A DNA stretch of 64,000 nt, taken from the NCBI GenBank assembly GCA_017555875.1, contig JAFZFN010000013.1:117905-181904 (forward strand), read 5' to 3'. Source of the stretch: Bacteroidaceae bacterium. GTDB lineage: Bacteria; Bacteroidota; Bacteroidia; Bacteroidales; Bacteroidaceae. Numbering within the stretch: the stretch's first letter is position 1; every line of letters starts with the position of its first letter. Below the pieces are notes generated by a model, which was given only the letters and a program-made list of their open reading frames with translations, did no database searches and was not told where the DNA came from. Shown here piece after piece: positions 52,065 to 60,800 of the stretch. Made by a program: the position numbers and the translations under genes.

Positions 52065-53207
52065 TTATCTAGAGCCACTGCGCGAAGCATTACCGCTGCT
52101 GCTACGGCTCGATGAACTACTGCTACGGCTCGAAGCGCTGGACGAACGCGATGCCGAGTTGCCTGCACTCTTGCCCGATGAGGCTGCACTGCTGCGCGAG
52201 CTCGATGCGCTGCTACGCGAGCTGCTGGCGCTGCTGCTGCGTGAGCTTGAAGCACTGGATGATGCCGCACTGCTACGTGCGCTTGATGCCAAGCTGCTGC
52301 GTGAGCTACTTGCGCTGCTACGTGAGCTCGATGCACTGGACGATGCACTGCTGCGTGAACTGCTTGCCGATGCGCTGCTGCTACGCGAACCTGACGCACT
52401 GCTATTGCTGCGCGAGCTTGATGCACTAGCCGAAGCGCTGCTGCGCGATGCAGCTTCTGAGGACATGGCCGAGCGGCGGCTCTGCTCCGAGTCGGCTCTC
52501 ACCACACGGCTGCCTTCGTCGCGTGAGGGGATGCTCACGAAGCCTGCACTGAGGTCGCGGCGGCTCTGCTCATAGTTGTTCGCATTGTGCCAGGGACGGC
52601 TTCCTGCAGCGGCATACTTGTCTCGCCCTGCGCTGCGCCAGCCGTCGTGATGGCGGTGGTCGTGGCCCACACCCCAGAGACGGAAGCCTCCGTCGAAGAG
52701 CACGTGATGATACATGCTGGCATAGTAGCTGTGGGCAAAGTGGATGCGGTAGTGGGCTCCGCTATAGGAGTGGTAGCACATGGGCGCACCGAAGTAGAAG
52801 TAGTTGCGGTCGGCATAGCGCTTCCAGATGCGCATACCCCACGAGTGGCCCACCATGTAGAGGGGACGGTAGAAGTAGTCGCGGCGGACAAACTTGCGGT
52901 ACTGGCGGTTGCGGAGCACATACATGAGGTCTTCGTTGCGCACGTCGAGCAGGTAGTAGTAGTAGTCCACCGCATCGTCGTATCCGTATACCACATCGTC
53001 GATCACCTCGTTCACATGATAGAGGAAGTCGAAGTTTATCTCATACACATCCTCATACTGACGGTTCGAGAGGCCCAGCTCGTGACCCATGCGGTCGCTC
53101 AGGAAGCGTGCTTCGTGACGTATCTCGCTCAGGCTCATTGCTGCGAGGCTCTCTGCACTGATAGCTGCCAAGGCTATCATCATCATGGCAATTCTCATCT
53201 GTTTCAT
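52065..53207 (-). CDS. Exported protein with ~130-residue Ser/Arg/Ala-rich tail
   Basis: 380 aa. Signal peptide (MKQMRIAMMMIALAAISAESLA), then an ordered domain of about 200 residues rich in Tyr, His and Asp (YEDVYEINFDFLYHVNEVIDDVVYGYDDAVDYYYYLL...), including HDHRHH. From about residue 245 to the end the protein is almost only Ser, Arg and Ala with occasional Asn/Gly (repeating SRSSASSSAS). I recognise no family. The tail is strongly basic and probably disordered; it could bind polyanions such as DNA or lipopolysaccharide. The other strand is open across the tail because the codons are AGC/CGC/GCA, but that frame is a shadow. Confidence 0.75.
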   Translation of the reverse strand: MKQMRIAMMMIALAAISAESLAAMSLSEIRHEARFLSDRMGHELGLSNRQYEDVYEINFDFLYHVNEVIDDVVYGYDDAVDYYYYLLDVRNEDLMYVLRNRQYRKFVRRDYFYRPLYMVGHSWGMRIWKRYADRNYFYFGAPMCYHSYSGAHYRIHFAHSYYASMYHHVLFDGGFRLWGVGHDHRHHDGWRSAGRDKYAAAGSRPWHNANNYEQSRRDLSAGFVSIPSRDEGSRVVRADSEQSRRSAMSSEAASRSSASASASSSRSNSSASGSRSSSASASSSRSSASSSASSSRSSASSSRSSLASSARSSAASSSASSSRSSSASSSRSSASSSRSSAASSGKSAGNSASRSSSASSRSSSSSSRSSSGNASRSGSR

Positions 53208-53311
53208 ACGTTCGTCATTTTAGTTCGTTAGTAATACGATCAACATCTCTTTCTTGGTGCAAAGGTACGAGGATATATTTACCCCGACGAATGAAATCTC
53301 CTAAAGATAAA

Positions 53312-53552
53312 AAGGAAATTTCCCCATCCGTGGGGAAATCTCCTTCATTTGTGTTGCTTTGCGCTGGGAGAGGGAATTGTATTTTTAGGAGTTAAAGGGA
53401 GATAGAAGGAGATAGTCGCTTCGCTCCTTGGGGAGATAAAGGTCGAATGTTTTTTACGCGAGAAAAGACATTTGGCATTTAACTCCATTTATCTCCCTCT
53501 AACTCCCCTTAACTCCTAATTTCTAACTCCTAACTCCTAACTCCTAATTCTT
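53312..53552. repeat. Intergenic hairpin and palindromic repeat array downstream of manC
   Basis: 53312-53325 and 53332-53345 form a 14-bp hairpin (AAGGAAATTTCCCC / GGGGAAATCTCCTT). From 53391 the GGAGTTAAAGGGAGATAGAAGG units, a core with TTTTTTACGCGAG, and inverted units (AACTCCATTTATCTCCCTCTAA) repeat the design of 38391-38519. The inverted AACTCCTAATT units run to 53552 and include the manC stop codon. CAAAGGTA at 53258-53265 is a likely -7 box for the Ser/Arg-rich gene. Nothing else is present in 53208-53543. Confidence 0.7.
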
Positions 53553-54611
53553 ATCCGAGAACTCCTTGATGCGCTGCTCGTCCTCGAGCTTGCATATGAG
53601 CAGATGGTCGTCGTTCTCTGCCACGATGCATCCCTCAAGGCCGATGATGACCACCTTCTTCTCCTGCATGGTGTGTACTACACATCCGCGGCTCTCGTAG
53701 AGCGTGATGTCGGGACCTATGGCCACGTTTCCCGCGAGGTCCTTGTTCATCTGCACGTGCAGCGAGCCCCATGTGCCAAGGTCGCTCCAGCCAAAGTCGG
53801 CAGGGAAGACGTAGATCTCGTCGGAGTGCTCCAGGATGGCATAGTCCACCGAGATGTTGGGGCACTCGGGGAAGTGGGCGTCTATCTCCTGTTGCTCGCT
53901 GTCGGTGTAGAAGTGAGGCATCAGCGCGGTGAAGATCTCGGCAATCTCGGGTTGGTAGATGCGGAAGGCATTGACGATGGTGCGCACGTTCCAGATGAAG
54001 ATGCCCGCGTTCCAGAAGTAGTTGTTTTGGCGGATGTATCGCTGTGCCGTCTCCGAGTCGGGCTTCTCCTTGAAGGAGTCCACACGGAAGATTTCCTTGT
54101 TTGATGCCGAGGCACTGCTCAGGTCGGCCTCGATGTATCCGTAGCCCGTCTCGGGACGTGTAGGCTTCATGCCCAAGGTGAGGATGGCATCGGAGTGCTG
54201 CGTGTAGTCCAGTGCCGAGCCGATGACGCGCTGAAACTCCTTGACATTCATCACCACATGGTCGCTGGGGGTCACCACCACGTTGGCCTTGGGGTTGCGT
54301 GCCTTGATCTTCCAGCTCACGTAGGCTATGCACGGAGCCGTGTTGCGGCGGCAGGGCTCTTTGAGGATGTTCTCCTCGGGTATCTCGGGCAGCTGCTCGC
54401 GCACCGTCGCGGCATATCGCTCCGAGGTCACCACCCAGATGTTCTCCTTGGGGCACAGACCCTCGAATCGGTCCACGGTGAGCTGTATCAACGTACGTCC
54501 GCAGCCCATCACGTCGATAAACTGCTTGGGACGCTCCTGTGTGCTCATCGGCCAGAAGCGGCTACCTATGCCGCCAGCCATGATTACCAAATGATTGTTG
54601 CTTGATGCCAT
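53544..54611 (-). CDS. manC: Mannose-1-phosphate guanylyltransferase
   Basis: 355 aa from ATG 54611 (MASSNNHLVIMAGGIGSRFWP); the longer frame from 54644 would begin at the promoter box. Nucleotidyltransferase that makes GDP-mannose from mannose-1-phosphate and GTP, for surface polysaccharides. The signature GGIGSRFWPMS, TPSDHVV, FKEKPDSETA and WNAGIFIW are present. It lacks the isomerase domain of bifunctional ManC. The stop codon TAG is provided by the dispersed repeat beginning at 53546. Confidence 0.93.
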   Translation of the reverse strand: MASSNNHLVIMAGGIGSRFWPMSTQERPKQFIDVMGCGRTLIQLTVDRFEGLCPKENIWVVTSERYAATVREQLPEIPEENILKEPCRRNTAPCIAYVSWKIKARNPKANVVVTPSDHVVMNVKEFQRVIGSALDYTQHSDAILTLGMKPTRPETGYGYIEADLSSASASNKEIFRVDSFKEKPDSETAQRYIRQNNYFWNAGIFIWNVRTIVNAFRIYQPEIAEIFTALMPHFYTDSEQQEIDAHFPECPNISVDYAILEHSDEIYVFPADFGWSDLGTWGSLHVQMNKDLAGNVAIGPDITLYESRGCVVHTMQEKKVVIIGLEGCIVAENDDHLLICKLEDEQRIKEFSDKN

Positions 54612-54643
54612 GATTGTCTGTCTTATGTTTCGGTTGTTGGCCA

Positions 54644-54701
54644 CAAAGGTAAGGTTTTTATCGAAACAATCTTCTTTTTCCGAGAAAATATACTAATTTT
54701 G
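54644..54701. promoter_or_regulatory. Divergent promoters of manC and uvrB
   Basis: On the minus strand TACCTTTG (54651-54644) is the -7 box for manC; on the plus strand TAATTTTG (54694-54701) is the -7 box for uvrB. Both -33 regions fall in the same short AT-rich interval (54652-54690) and are only weak matches, so the two promoters overlap back to back. Confidence 0.6.
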
Positions 54702-54723
54702 CGTATAAATAATAGGTGTACGT

Positions 54724-56781
54724 ATGGACTTTAATCTCATCTCCGACTATCAGCCCATGGGTGATCAGCCCGAAGCGATAGCACAGCTCACCGAGGGGGT
54801 GCTCCGCGGTGTGCCCGCACAGACACTGCTCGGTGTCACTGGCTCGGGCAAGACCTTCACCATAGCCAACATCATCAAGAATGTGGGTCGCCCCACACTC
54901 ATCCTCAGCCACAACAAGACCTTGGCCGCGCAGCTCTATAGCGAGATGAAGAGCTTCTTCCCCCACAATGCCGTGGAGTATTACGTCTCCTACTACGACT
55001 ACTACCAGCCCGAGGCCTACATCCCCTCTACAGACACCTACATCGAGAAGGACCTCGCCATCAACGACGAGATAGACAAGCTGCGCCTACGGGCCACCTC
55101 GGCCCTGCTCTCGGGAAGGAACGATGTTATCGTGGTCTCCTCCGTGTCGTGTATCTATGGCATGGGCAATCCGGCAGAGTTCTACAACAGCATGATTGAG
55201 GTGCGTGTGGGCATGAAGCTCGACCGCAACGTACTCCTGCGCCGCCTCGTCGACAGCCTCTACGTGCGCAACGACCTCGACCCAGGGCGTGGCAACTTCC
55301 GTGTCAAGGGCGACACCGTGGACATCTACCTCGCCTATGCCGACGACATGCTACGCATACAGTTCTGGGACGATGAGATCGACGCCATCGAGGAGATTGA
55401 CCCCGTGAGCGGCATGCGCATGAATACCTACGACGGCTACAAGATATACCCCGCCAACCTCTTCATGACCAGCAAGGATAGCACCCTGCAGGCCATATAC
55501 AAGATAGAGGACGACCTCGCACAGCGGGTCGACTACTTCCGCGAGGTAGGCAAGCCCCTCGAGGCCAAGAGACTCCACGAACGCGTCACCTACGACATGG
55601 AGATGATGCGCGAGCTGGGACACTGCTCGGGCATCGAGAACTACTCACGCTACTTTGACGGACGAGAGCCTGGCACACGTCCCTATTGTCTGCTCGATTT
55701 CTTCCCCAAAGACTACCTCATGGTCATCGATGAGAGCCATGTCAGCGTTCCCCAGATACGTGCCATGTATGGTGGCGACCGTGCCCGCAAACTCAACCTC
55801 GTGGAGTATGGCTTCCGTCTTCCCGCAGCCATGGACAACCGTCCCCTACGATTCGAGGAGTTCGAGGAGATGACCCATCAGGTCATCTACGTAAGCGCCA
55901 CCCCTGCCGATTACGAGCTCATCCAGAGCGAGGGTGTCGTGGCCGAACAGCTCATCCGCCCCACAGGCCTGCTCGACCCCATCATCGATGTGCGCCCCAG
56001 CCTCAATCAGATGGACGATCTCATGGAGGAAATCATCGTGCGTGCCGAGCGCGACGAGCGCACTCTCGTGGTCACCCTCACCAAGCGCATGGCTGAGGAA
56101 CTCACCGAGTATCTGCTGGGTCATCAAGTGCGATGCACCTATATCCATAGCGATGTCGACACCATGGAGCGTGTCGAGATCATGAATGCTCTGCGTCGAG
56201 GCGAGCATGACGTGCTCGTCGGGGTCAACCTCCTCCGCGAGGGACTCGACCTACCCGAGGTGTCGCTCGTGGCCATTCTCGATGCCGACAAGCAGGGCTT
56301 CCTCCGCGACCATCGCTCACTCACACAGACAGCGGGCCGTGCAGCCCGCAACGTCAACGGACGTGTCATCATGTATGCCGATCACATCACCGACAGCATG
56401 GCCAAGACCATCAATGAGACCAACCGTCGACGCGAGAAGCAGCTCGCCTACAACGAGGCTCATGGCATCACACCCCAGCAGATAAAGAAAGAGATCAAGA
56501 GTGGCCTCACCCCAACCCTCTCGCAAGGAGAGGGGGCTACAGAGTCCGCCCAAAGACATCCGGCAGGCAATTCAGAATTCAAAATTCAGAATTCAGAATT
56601 CAGTACCATTGCTGCCGATCCCATCGTGGAGTACATGTCGCGTAGCCAATTGGAGAAGAGCATCGCCCGCACCCGCAAGCTGATGCAGGAGGCTGCCAAG
56701 CAGCTCAACTTTACCGAGGCTGCCCAGTACCGCGACGAGATGTTTCGCCTTGAGGAAATCCTTCGAGGAAAGGGCGAGTGA
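54724..56781 (+). CDS. uvrB: UvrABC excinuclease subunit B
   Basis: 685 aa. DNA-damage verification helicase of nucleotide excision repair. Walker A GVTGSGKT (37-44), the damage-probing beta-hairpin YYDYYQPEAYIPSTDTYIEKD, helicase motifs to QTAGRAARN and the C-terminal UVR domain QLEKSIARTRKLMQEAAKQLNFTEAAQYRDEM that binds UvrA and UvrC. Between residues about 595 and 626, ahead of the UVR domain, lies an extra segment with GEGATESAQRHPAGNSEFK then IQNSEFS, translated from dispersed repeat DNA. The helicase core and UVR domain are intact, so the enzyme is probably active. Confidence 0.96.
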   Translation: MDFNLISDYQPMGDQPEAIAQLTEGVLRGVPAQTLLGVTGSGKTFTIANIIKNVGRPTLILSHNKTLAAQLYSEMKSFFPHNAVEYYVSYYDYYQPEAYIPSTDTYIEKDLAINDEIDKLRLRATSALLSGRNDVIVVSSVSCIYGMGNPAEFYNSMIEVRVGMKLDRNVLLRRLVDSLYVRNDLDPGRGNFRVKGDTVDIYLAYADDMLRIQFWDDEIDAIEEIDPVSGMRMNTYDGYKIYPANLFMTSKDSTLQAIYKIEDDLAQRVDYFREVGKPLEAKRLHERVTYDMEMMRELGHCSGIENYSRYFDGREPGTRPYCLLDFFPKDYLMVIDESHVSVPQIRAMYGGDRARKLNLVEYGFRLPAAMDNRPLRFEEFEEMTHQVIYVSATPADYELIQSEGVVAEQLIRPTGLLDPIIDVRPSLNQMDDLMEEIIVRAERDERTLVVTLTKRMAEELTEYLLGHQVRCTYIHSDVDTMERVEIMNALRRGEHDVLVGVNLLREGLDLPEVSLVAILDADKQGFLRDHRSLTQTAGRAARNVNGRVIMYADHITDSMAKTINETNRRREKQLAYNEAHGITPQQIKKEIKSGLTPTLSQGEGATESAQRHPAGNSEFKIQNSEFSTIAADPIVEYMSRSQLEKSIARTRKLMQEAAKQLNFTEAAQYRDEMFRLEEILRGKGE
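56504..56602. repeat. Dispersed repeat translated within uvrB
   Basis: 56504-56536 holds CTCACCCCAACCCTCTCGC/GGAGAGGGG-type inverted units, 56537-56568 a core containing CATCCGGCAGGC (compare GCCTGCCGGATG in the 46276 core), and 56569-56602 four units of (C)AGAATT CAGAATT. No stop codon is created. The AGAATTC units recur at 63970-64000. Confidence 0.75.
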
Positions 56782-56799
56782 GCTTTTTCCACTATACTC

Positions 56800-56830
56800 T
56801 TGCAAGTGTGGTGAATTGTTGCTACATTTG
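56800..56830 (+). promoter_or_regulatory. Promoter of nanA
   Basis: TTG at 56800-56802 and TACATTTG at 56823-56830 with a 20-base spacer, 50 bases before the nanA start. Confidence 0.65.
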
Positions 56831-56879
56831 CAGCGTATGTTTGCGTATGCACAACTCATAACTCATAAAATAGAAAACG

Positions 56880-57797
56880 ATGGAAAAGATTATCGGACTT
56901 ATCAATGCTCCCTTCACACCATTCTACGAGGATGGTGAGGTGAACTATGAACCCATCCCTGCCTACGCGGAGATGTTGCAGAAGAATGGACTCAAGGGCG
57001 TGTTCATCAATGGCTCGTCGGGTGAGGGATATATGCTCACTGAGGAGGAGCGCATAGCGCTTGCTGAGGTGTGGATGAAGGCATCACCGAAGGACTTCAA
57101 GGTGATCGTACACGTAGGTAGCACCTGCGTGAAGAGCTCATGCCGCATGGCTGCTCACGCACAGAAGATAGGAGCTTTCGGTATTGGTGTCATGGCACCT
57201 CCCTTCCCTAAGATTGGTCGCATAGAGGAATTGGTGAAGTACTGCGAGGAGATTGCTGCTGCCGCTCCTGAGCTGCCCTTCTACTACTACCACATCCCTG
57301 CATTCAATGGGGCCTACTTCTCTATGGTGGAGTTCCTCAAGGCGGTGGACGGACGCATCCCCAACTTTGCGGGCATCAAGTACACCTACGAGAGCATCTA
57401 CGAGTATAACCAATGTCGCCTCTACAAGAACGGTAAGTTCGATATGCTGCATGGACAGGACGAAACCATCCTTCCCTCACTCGCTATGGGTGGCGCACAG
57501 GGTGGCATCGGTGGCACTACAAACTATAACGGATGCAACCTCGTGGGCATCATCGACGCATGGAACGCAGGTGACTTGGAGAAGGCACGAGAGCTGCAAA
57601 ACTTTGCGCAGGAGGTCATCAACGTCATCTGCCACTATCGCGGCAACATCGTGTGTGGTAAGCGCATCATGAAACTCATCGGTCTGGACCTCGGTCCCAA
57701 CCGTACTCCGTTCCAGAACATGACAGATGCAGAGGAAGAGGCTTGCCGCAAGGAGCTCGAAGCCATCAACTTCTTTGAGCGTTGCAATAAGTTCTAA
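56880..57797 (+). CDS. nanA: N-acetylneuraminate lyase
   Basis: 305 aa, DapA/NAL superfamily aldolase. Schiff-base Lys167 (FAGIKYTY), catalytic Tyr137 (YYYHIP) and the GSSGEGY loop (45-51) with its carboxylate-binding Ser/Thr position (SG rather than TT) point to sialic acid lyase rather than dihydrodipicolinate synthase. It splits N-acetylneuraminate to ManNAc and pyruvate, typical of bacteria that feed on host mucin. No sialidase, transporter or epimerase gene accompanies it here; it is monocistronic between a promoter and a strong terminator. Confidence 0.9.
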   Translation: MEKIIGLINAPFTPFYEDGEVNYEPIPAYAEMLQKNGLKGVFINGSSGEGYMLTEEERIALAEVWMKASPKDFKVIVHVGSTCVKSSCRMAAHAQKIGAFGIGVMAPPFPKIGRIEELVKYCEEIAAAAPELPFYYYHIPAFNGAYFSMVEFLKAVDGRIPNFAGIKYTYESIYEYNQCRLYKNGKFDMLHGQDETILPSLAMGGAQGGIGGTTNYNGCNLVGIIDAWNAGDLEKARELQNFAQEVINVICHYRGNIVCGKRIMKLIGLDLGPNRTPFQNMTDAEEEACRKELEAINFFERCNKF

Positions 57798-57821
57798 AAA
57801 GAAAGGGCATCAATAGATAGC

Positions 57822-57863
57822 GCGAGAGGACACATAGTGCCCTCTCGCATTGTTTTTTTTTTT
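57822..57863 (+). terminator. Rho-independent terminator after nanA
   Basis: GCGAGAGG at 57822-57829 pairs with CCTCTCGC at 57841-57848 and is followed by a run of twelve T residues (57852-57863). Confidence 0.93.
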
Positions 57864-57897
57864 ACTAGGGAGTCTTAGATAAAGACATTGTGTATTC

Positions 57898-60800
57898 TCA
57901 ATAGTGCATCATCATCGACAGCACGCCCAAGGCTTCTTCTACTGTCTTGATCCCTTTGATGAGCAGGCTACGCTTGCCAGAGAGTTCGCGGAAGCGGCAC
58001 TCGTAAGGAGACATGGCGGTGTAGTTCATCACACGGCCAAAGGCTGCACTATCATAGTAGGGGCTCTCGAGGTTGCTCACGAAGTAGAGTGCCATCTGGC
58101 CACCCTTGAGGAGAATCTTCTCTATACCGAGCTGCTTGCCCAGACGACGCAGGGGAACGACGCGCAGTAGCTCCTCACCAGTGGGGGGGATGGGACCAAA
58201 GCGGTCGGTGAGGCGGGTACGGAACTTGCTGAGCTCTTCGTCCTTCTCCAAGTTGTCGAGCTCGCGATAGATGAGCATGCGCTCACTGCTGGTGGGGATG
58301 TACTCGTCGGGGAAGAGCAGCTCGAGGTCGCTCTCTAAGGCACACTCCTCGACGAAGCCTTCACCGCTAATCTTGCCATCGGCGCCCGTGTCGCCCATGA
58401 TGAGGTCGGCAAACTCATTGGTCTTGAGCTCATGTACGGCCTCGCCCAAAATCTTCTGATAGGTCTCGTAGCCGAGGTCGGCAATGAAGCCACTCTGCTC
58501 GGCACCGAGGAGGTTGCCCGCACCGCGGATGTCGAGGTCCTGCATAGCGATGTGGATGCCACTACCCAAATCGGTGAAGTTCTCGATGGCTTGCAGGCGA
58601 CGTCGGGCCTCGGGAGTGAGCACAGAGAGGGGCGGTGAAAGGAGGTAGCAGAAGGCCTTCTTGTTGCCACGTCCCACGCGGCCACGCATCTGGTGCAGGT
58701 CACTGAGACCGAAGTTGTGCGCCTGGTTGATGATGATGGTATTGGCATTGGGGATGTCGATACCGTTCTCCACGATGGAGGTGGCGATGAGCACGTCGTA
58801 GTCGTGGTTGACGAAGCTCATGATAACCTTCTCTAACTCCTCGGGTGGCATCTGTCCGTGACCGATGCAGATGCGGGCATCGGGTACACACCGCGTGATG
58901 AGGGCAGCTAGCTCGGGAAGGTTTTGTATGCGGTTGTTGATGAAGAAGAGCTGTCCGTTACGGCTGAGCTCGAAGTTGACAGCTTCGCGGATGATCTCCT
59001 CGTTGAAGGTATGTACCTCGGTCTGTATGGGGTAGCGGTTGGGAGGTGGGGTCTGTATCACACTCAGGTCGCGGGCACCCATGAGTGAGAACTGCAAGGT
59101 ACGTGGGATGGGGGTGGCGGTGAGCGTGAGTGTGTCTACCGACACCTTCAGCTGGCGGAGCTTCTCCTTCACCGAGACGCCAAACTTCTGCTCTTCGTCG
59201 ATGATGAGCAGGCCGAGGTCCTTGAACTGTACGCTCTTACCAATGAGTTTGTGAGTACCCACGACGATGTTGACCTCGCCGTTCTTGAGGCCCTCGAGCA
59301 CCTTCTTGGTGTCGGCAACTGAGCGGGCACGGCTCAGGTACTCTACGCGGCAAGGAAGATTCTTGAGACGCTCTGAGAAGGTACGCCAGTGCTGATAGGC
59401 CAGCACGGTGGTGGGCACAAGCACAGCCACCTGCTTATTGTCGCAGGCGGCCTTGAAGGCGGCGCGCACAGCTACCTCGGTCTTGCCGAAGCCCACATCG
59501 CCACATACCAGACGGTCCATAGGGCGCTCGCGCTCCATGTCGGCCTTGATGTCGAGCGTTGCTTTCAGCTGGTCGGGAGTGTCTTCATAGAGGAAGCTAG
59601 CCTCGAGCTCGTGTTGTAGGAAGCTGTCGGGACTATAGGCAAAGCCCTTCTCTTGTGTGCGCTGCGAGTAGAGCTTGATGAGGTCGCGGGCGATGTCCTT
59701 GATCTTGGTTTTGGTGCGCTCCTTGAGCTTCTCCCATGCGCCCGTGCCGAGTTTGTTGATACGTGGGGCCTCACCCTCTTTGCTCTTATATTTGGAAATC
59801 TTATGCAATGAGTGGATGGATACAAACACCACGTCCTCGTTGCTATAGACGAGTTTGATGACCTCTTGTGTGCTGTTGCCGTTGGGCATACGCACAAGTC
59901 CAGCAAAGCGACCTACACCATGGTCAATATGTACGACATAGTCGCCCGGCTCAAACTGAGAGAGCTCCTTGAGTGAGATGGCCATCTTGCCACTACGCGC
60001 CTTGTCGCTGCGTAGGTTGTACTTGTGGAAGCGGTCGAAGATCTGATGGTCGGTGAAGCAGGCCACACGCATGGTGTTGTCGGTGAAGCCTCCGTGGATG
60101 GTCTTGTCGACAGCTGTGAAGGGGATGTCATTGCCACGCTCCTCGAAGATGGTCTTGAGTCGTTCGGCCTGCTTGGCGCTATCGGTGAGTATATATATAT
60201 GGTAGTCACGATGGATGAGGTCGGTGAGCGACTGCTCCACTAGTTCGAAGTTCTTATGGAAGAGTGGTTGAGGAGAGGTGTCGAAGGTTACCGTTGCCTG
60301 CACTGTGGTGCTGGCCTTAGTGCCAAACTCAATACGGCGTAAGGCTGTAGTAGCTTTTATAAAGTCTGGTGACTTTAATAATTGAAAACTGAAAGTTGAT
60401 AATTGAGAATTATTTCCATCTTGCTGCAAGTCTGAAGGTGTTATCGCACTTTCAATTTTCAATTTTGAATTTTCAATTTCAGCGCTAAGTTGGTCTATTC
60501 TTTCGTGTACCCAGAAGTAATCTTGGAACGCAAGAGCAGAACTCTCAGGAAGGAGGTCGAAGAAGGATACTAAGCCCTGTGCCTCGCTATTCTCGAAGTG
60601 GGGTACGATACTCACGTGGGGAACCTTGTCGCGCGAGAGCTGCGACTCGATCTCGAAGGTACGTATGCTGTCGACCTCGTCACCAAAGAAGTCGATACGG
60701 TAGGGGTATTCGGAGGCATAGGAGAAGACATCGACGATACTACCACGCACAGCAAATTGTCCTGGCTCATACACATAGTCGACTCGCTCGAAACCCTCGC

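Noticed and set aside
52012..52575. Leu/Arg-rich plus-strand frame opposite the Ser/Arg tail
   Set aside because: It is the exact shadow of the AGC/CGC/GCA codon repeats and has no domain; the minus-strand gene has a signal peptide and ordered domain.
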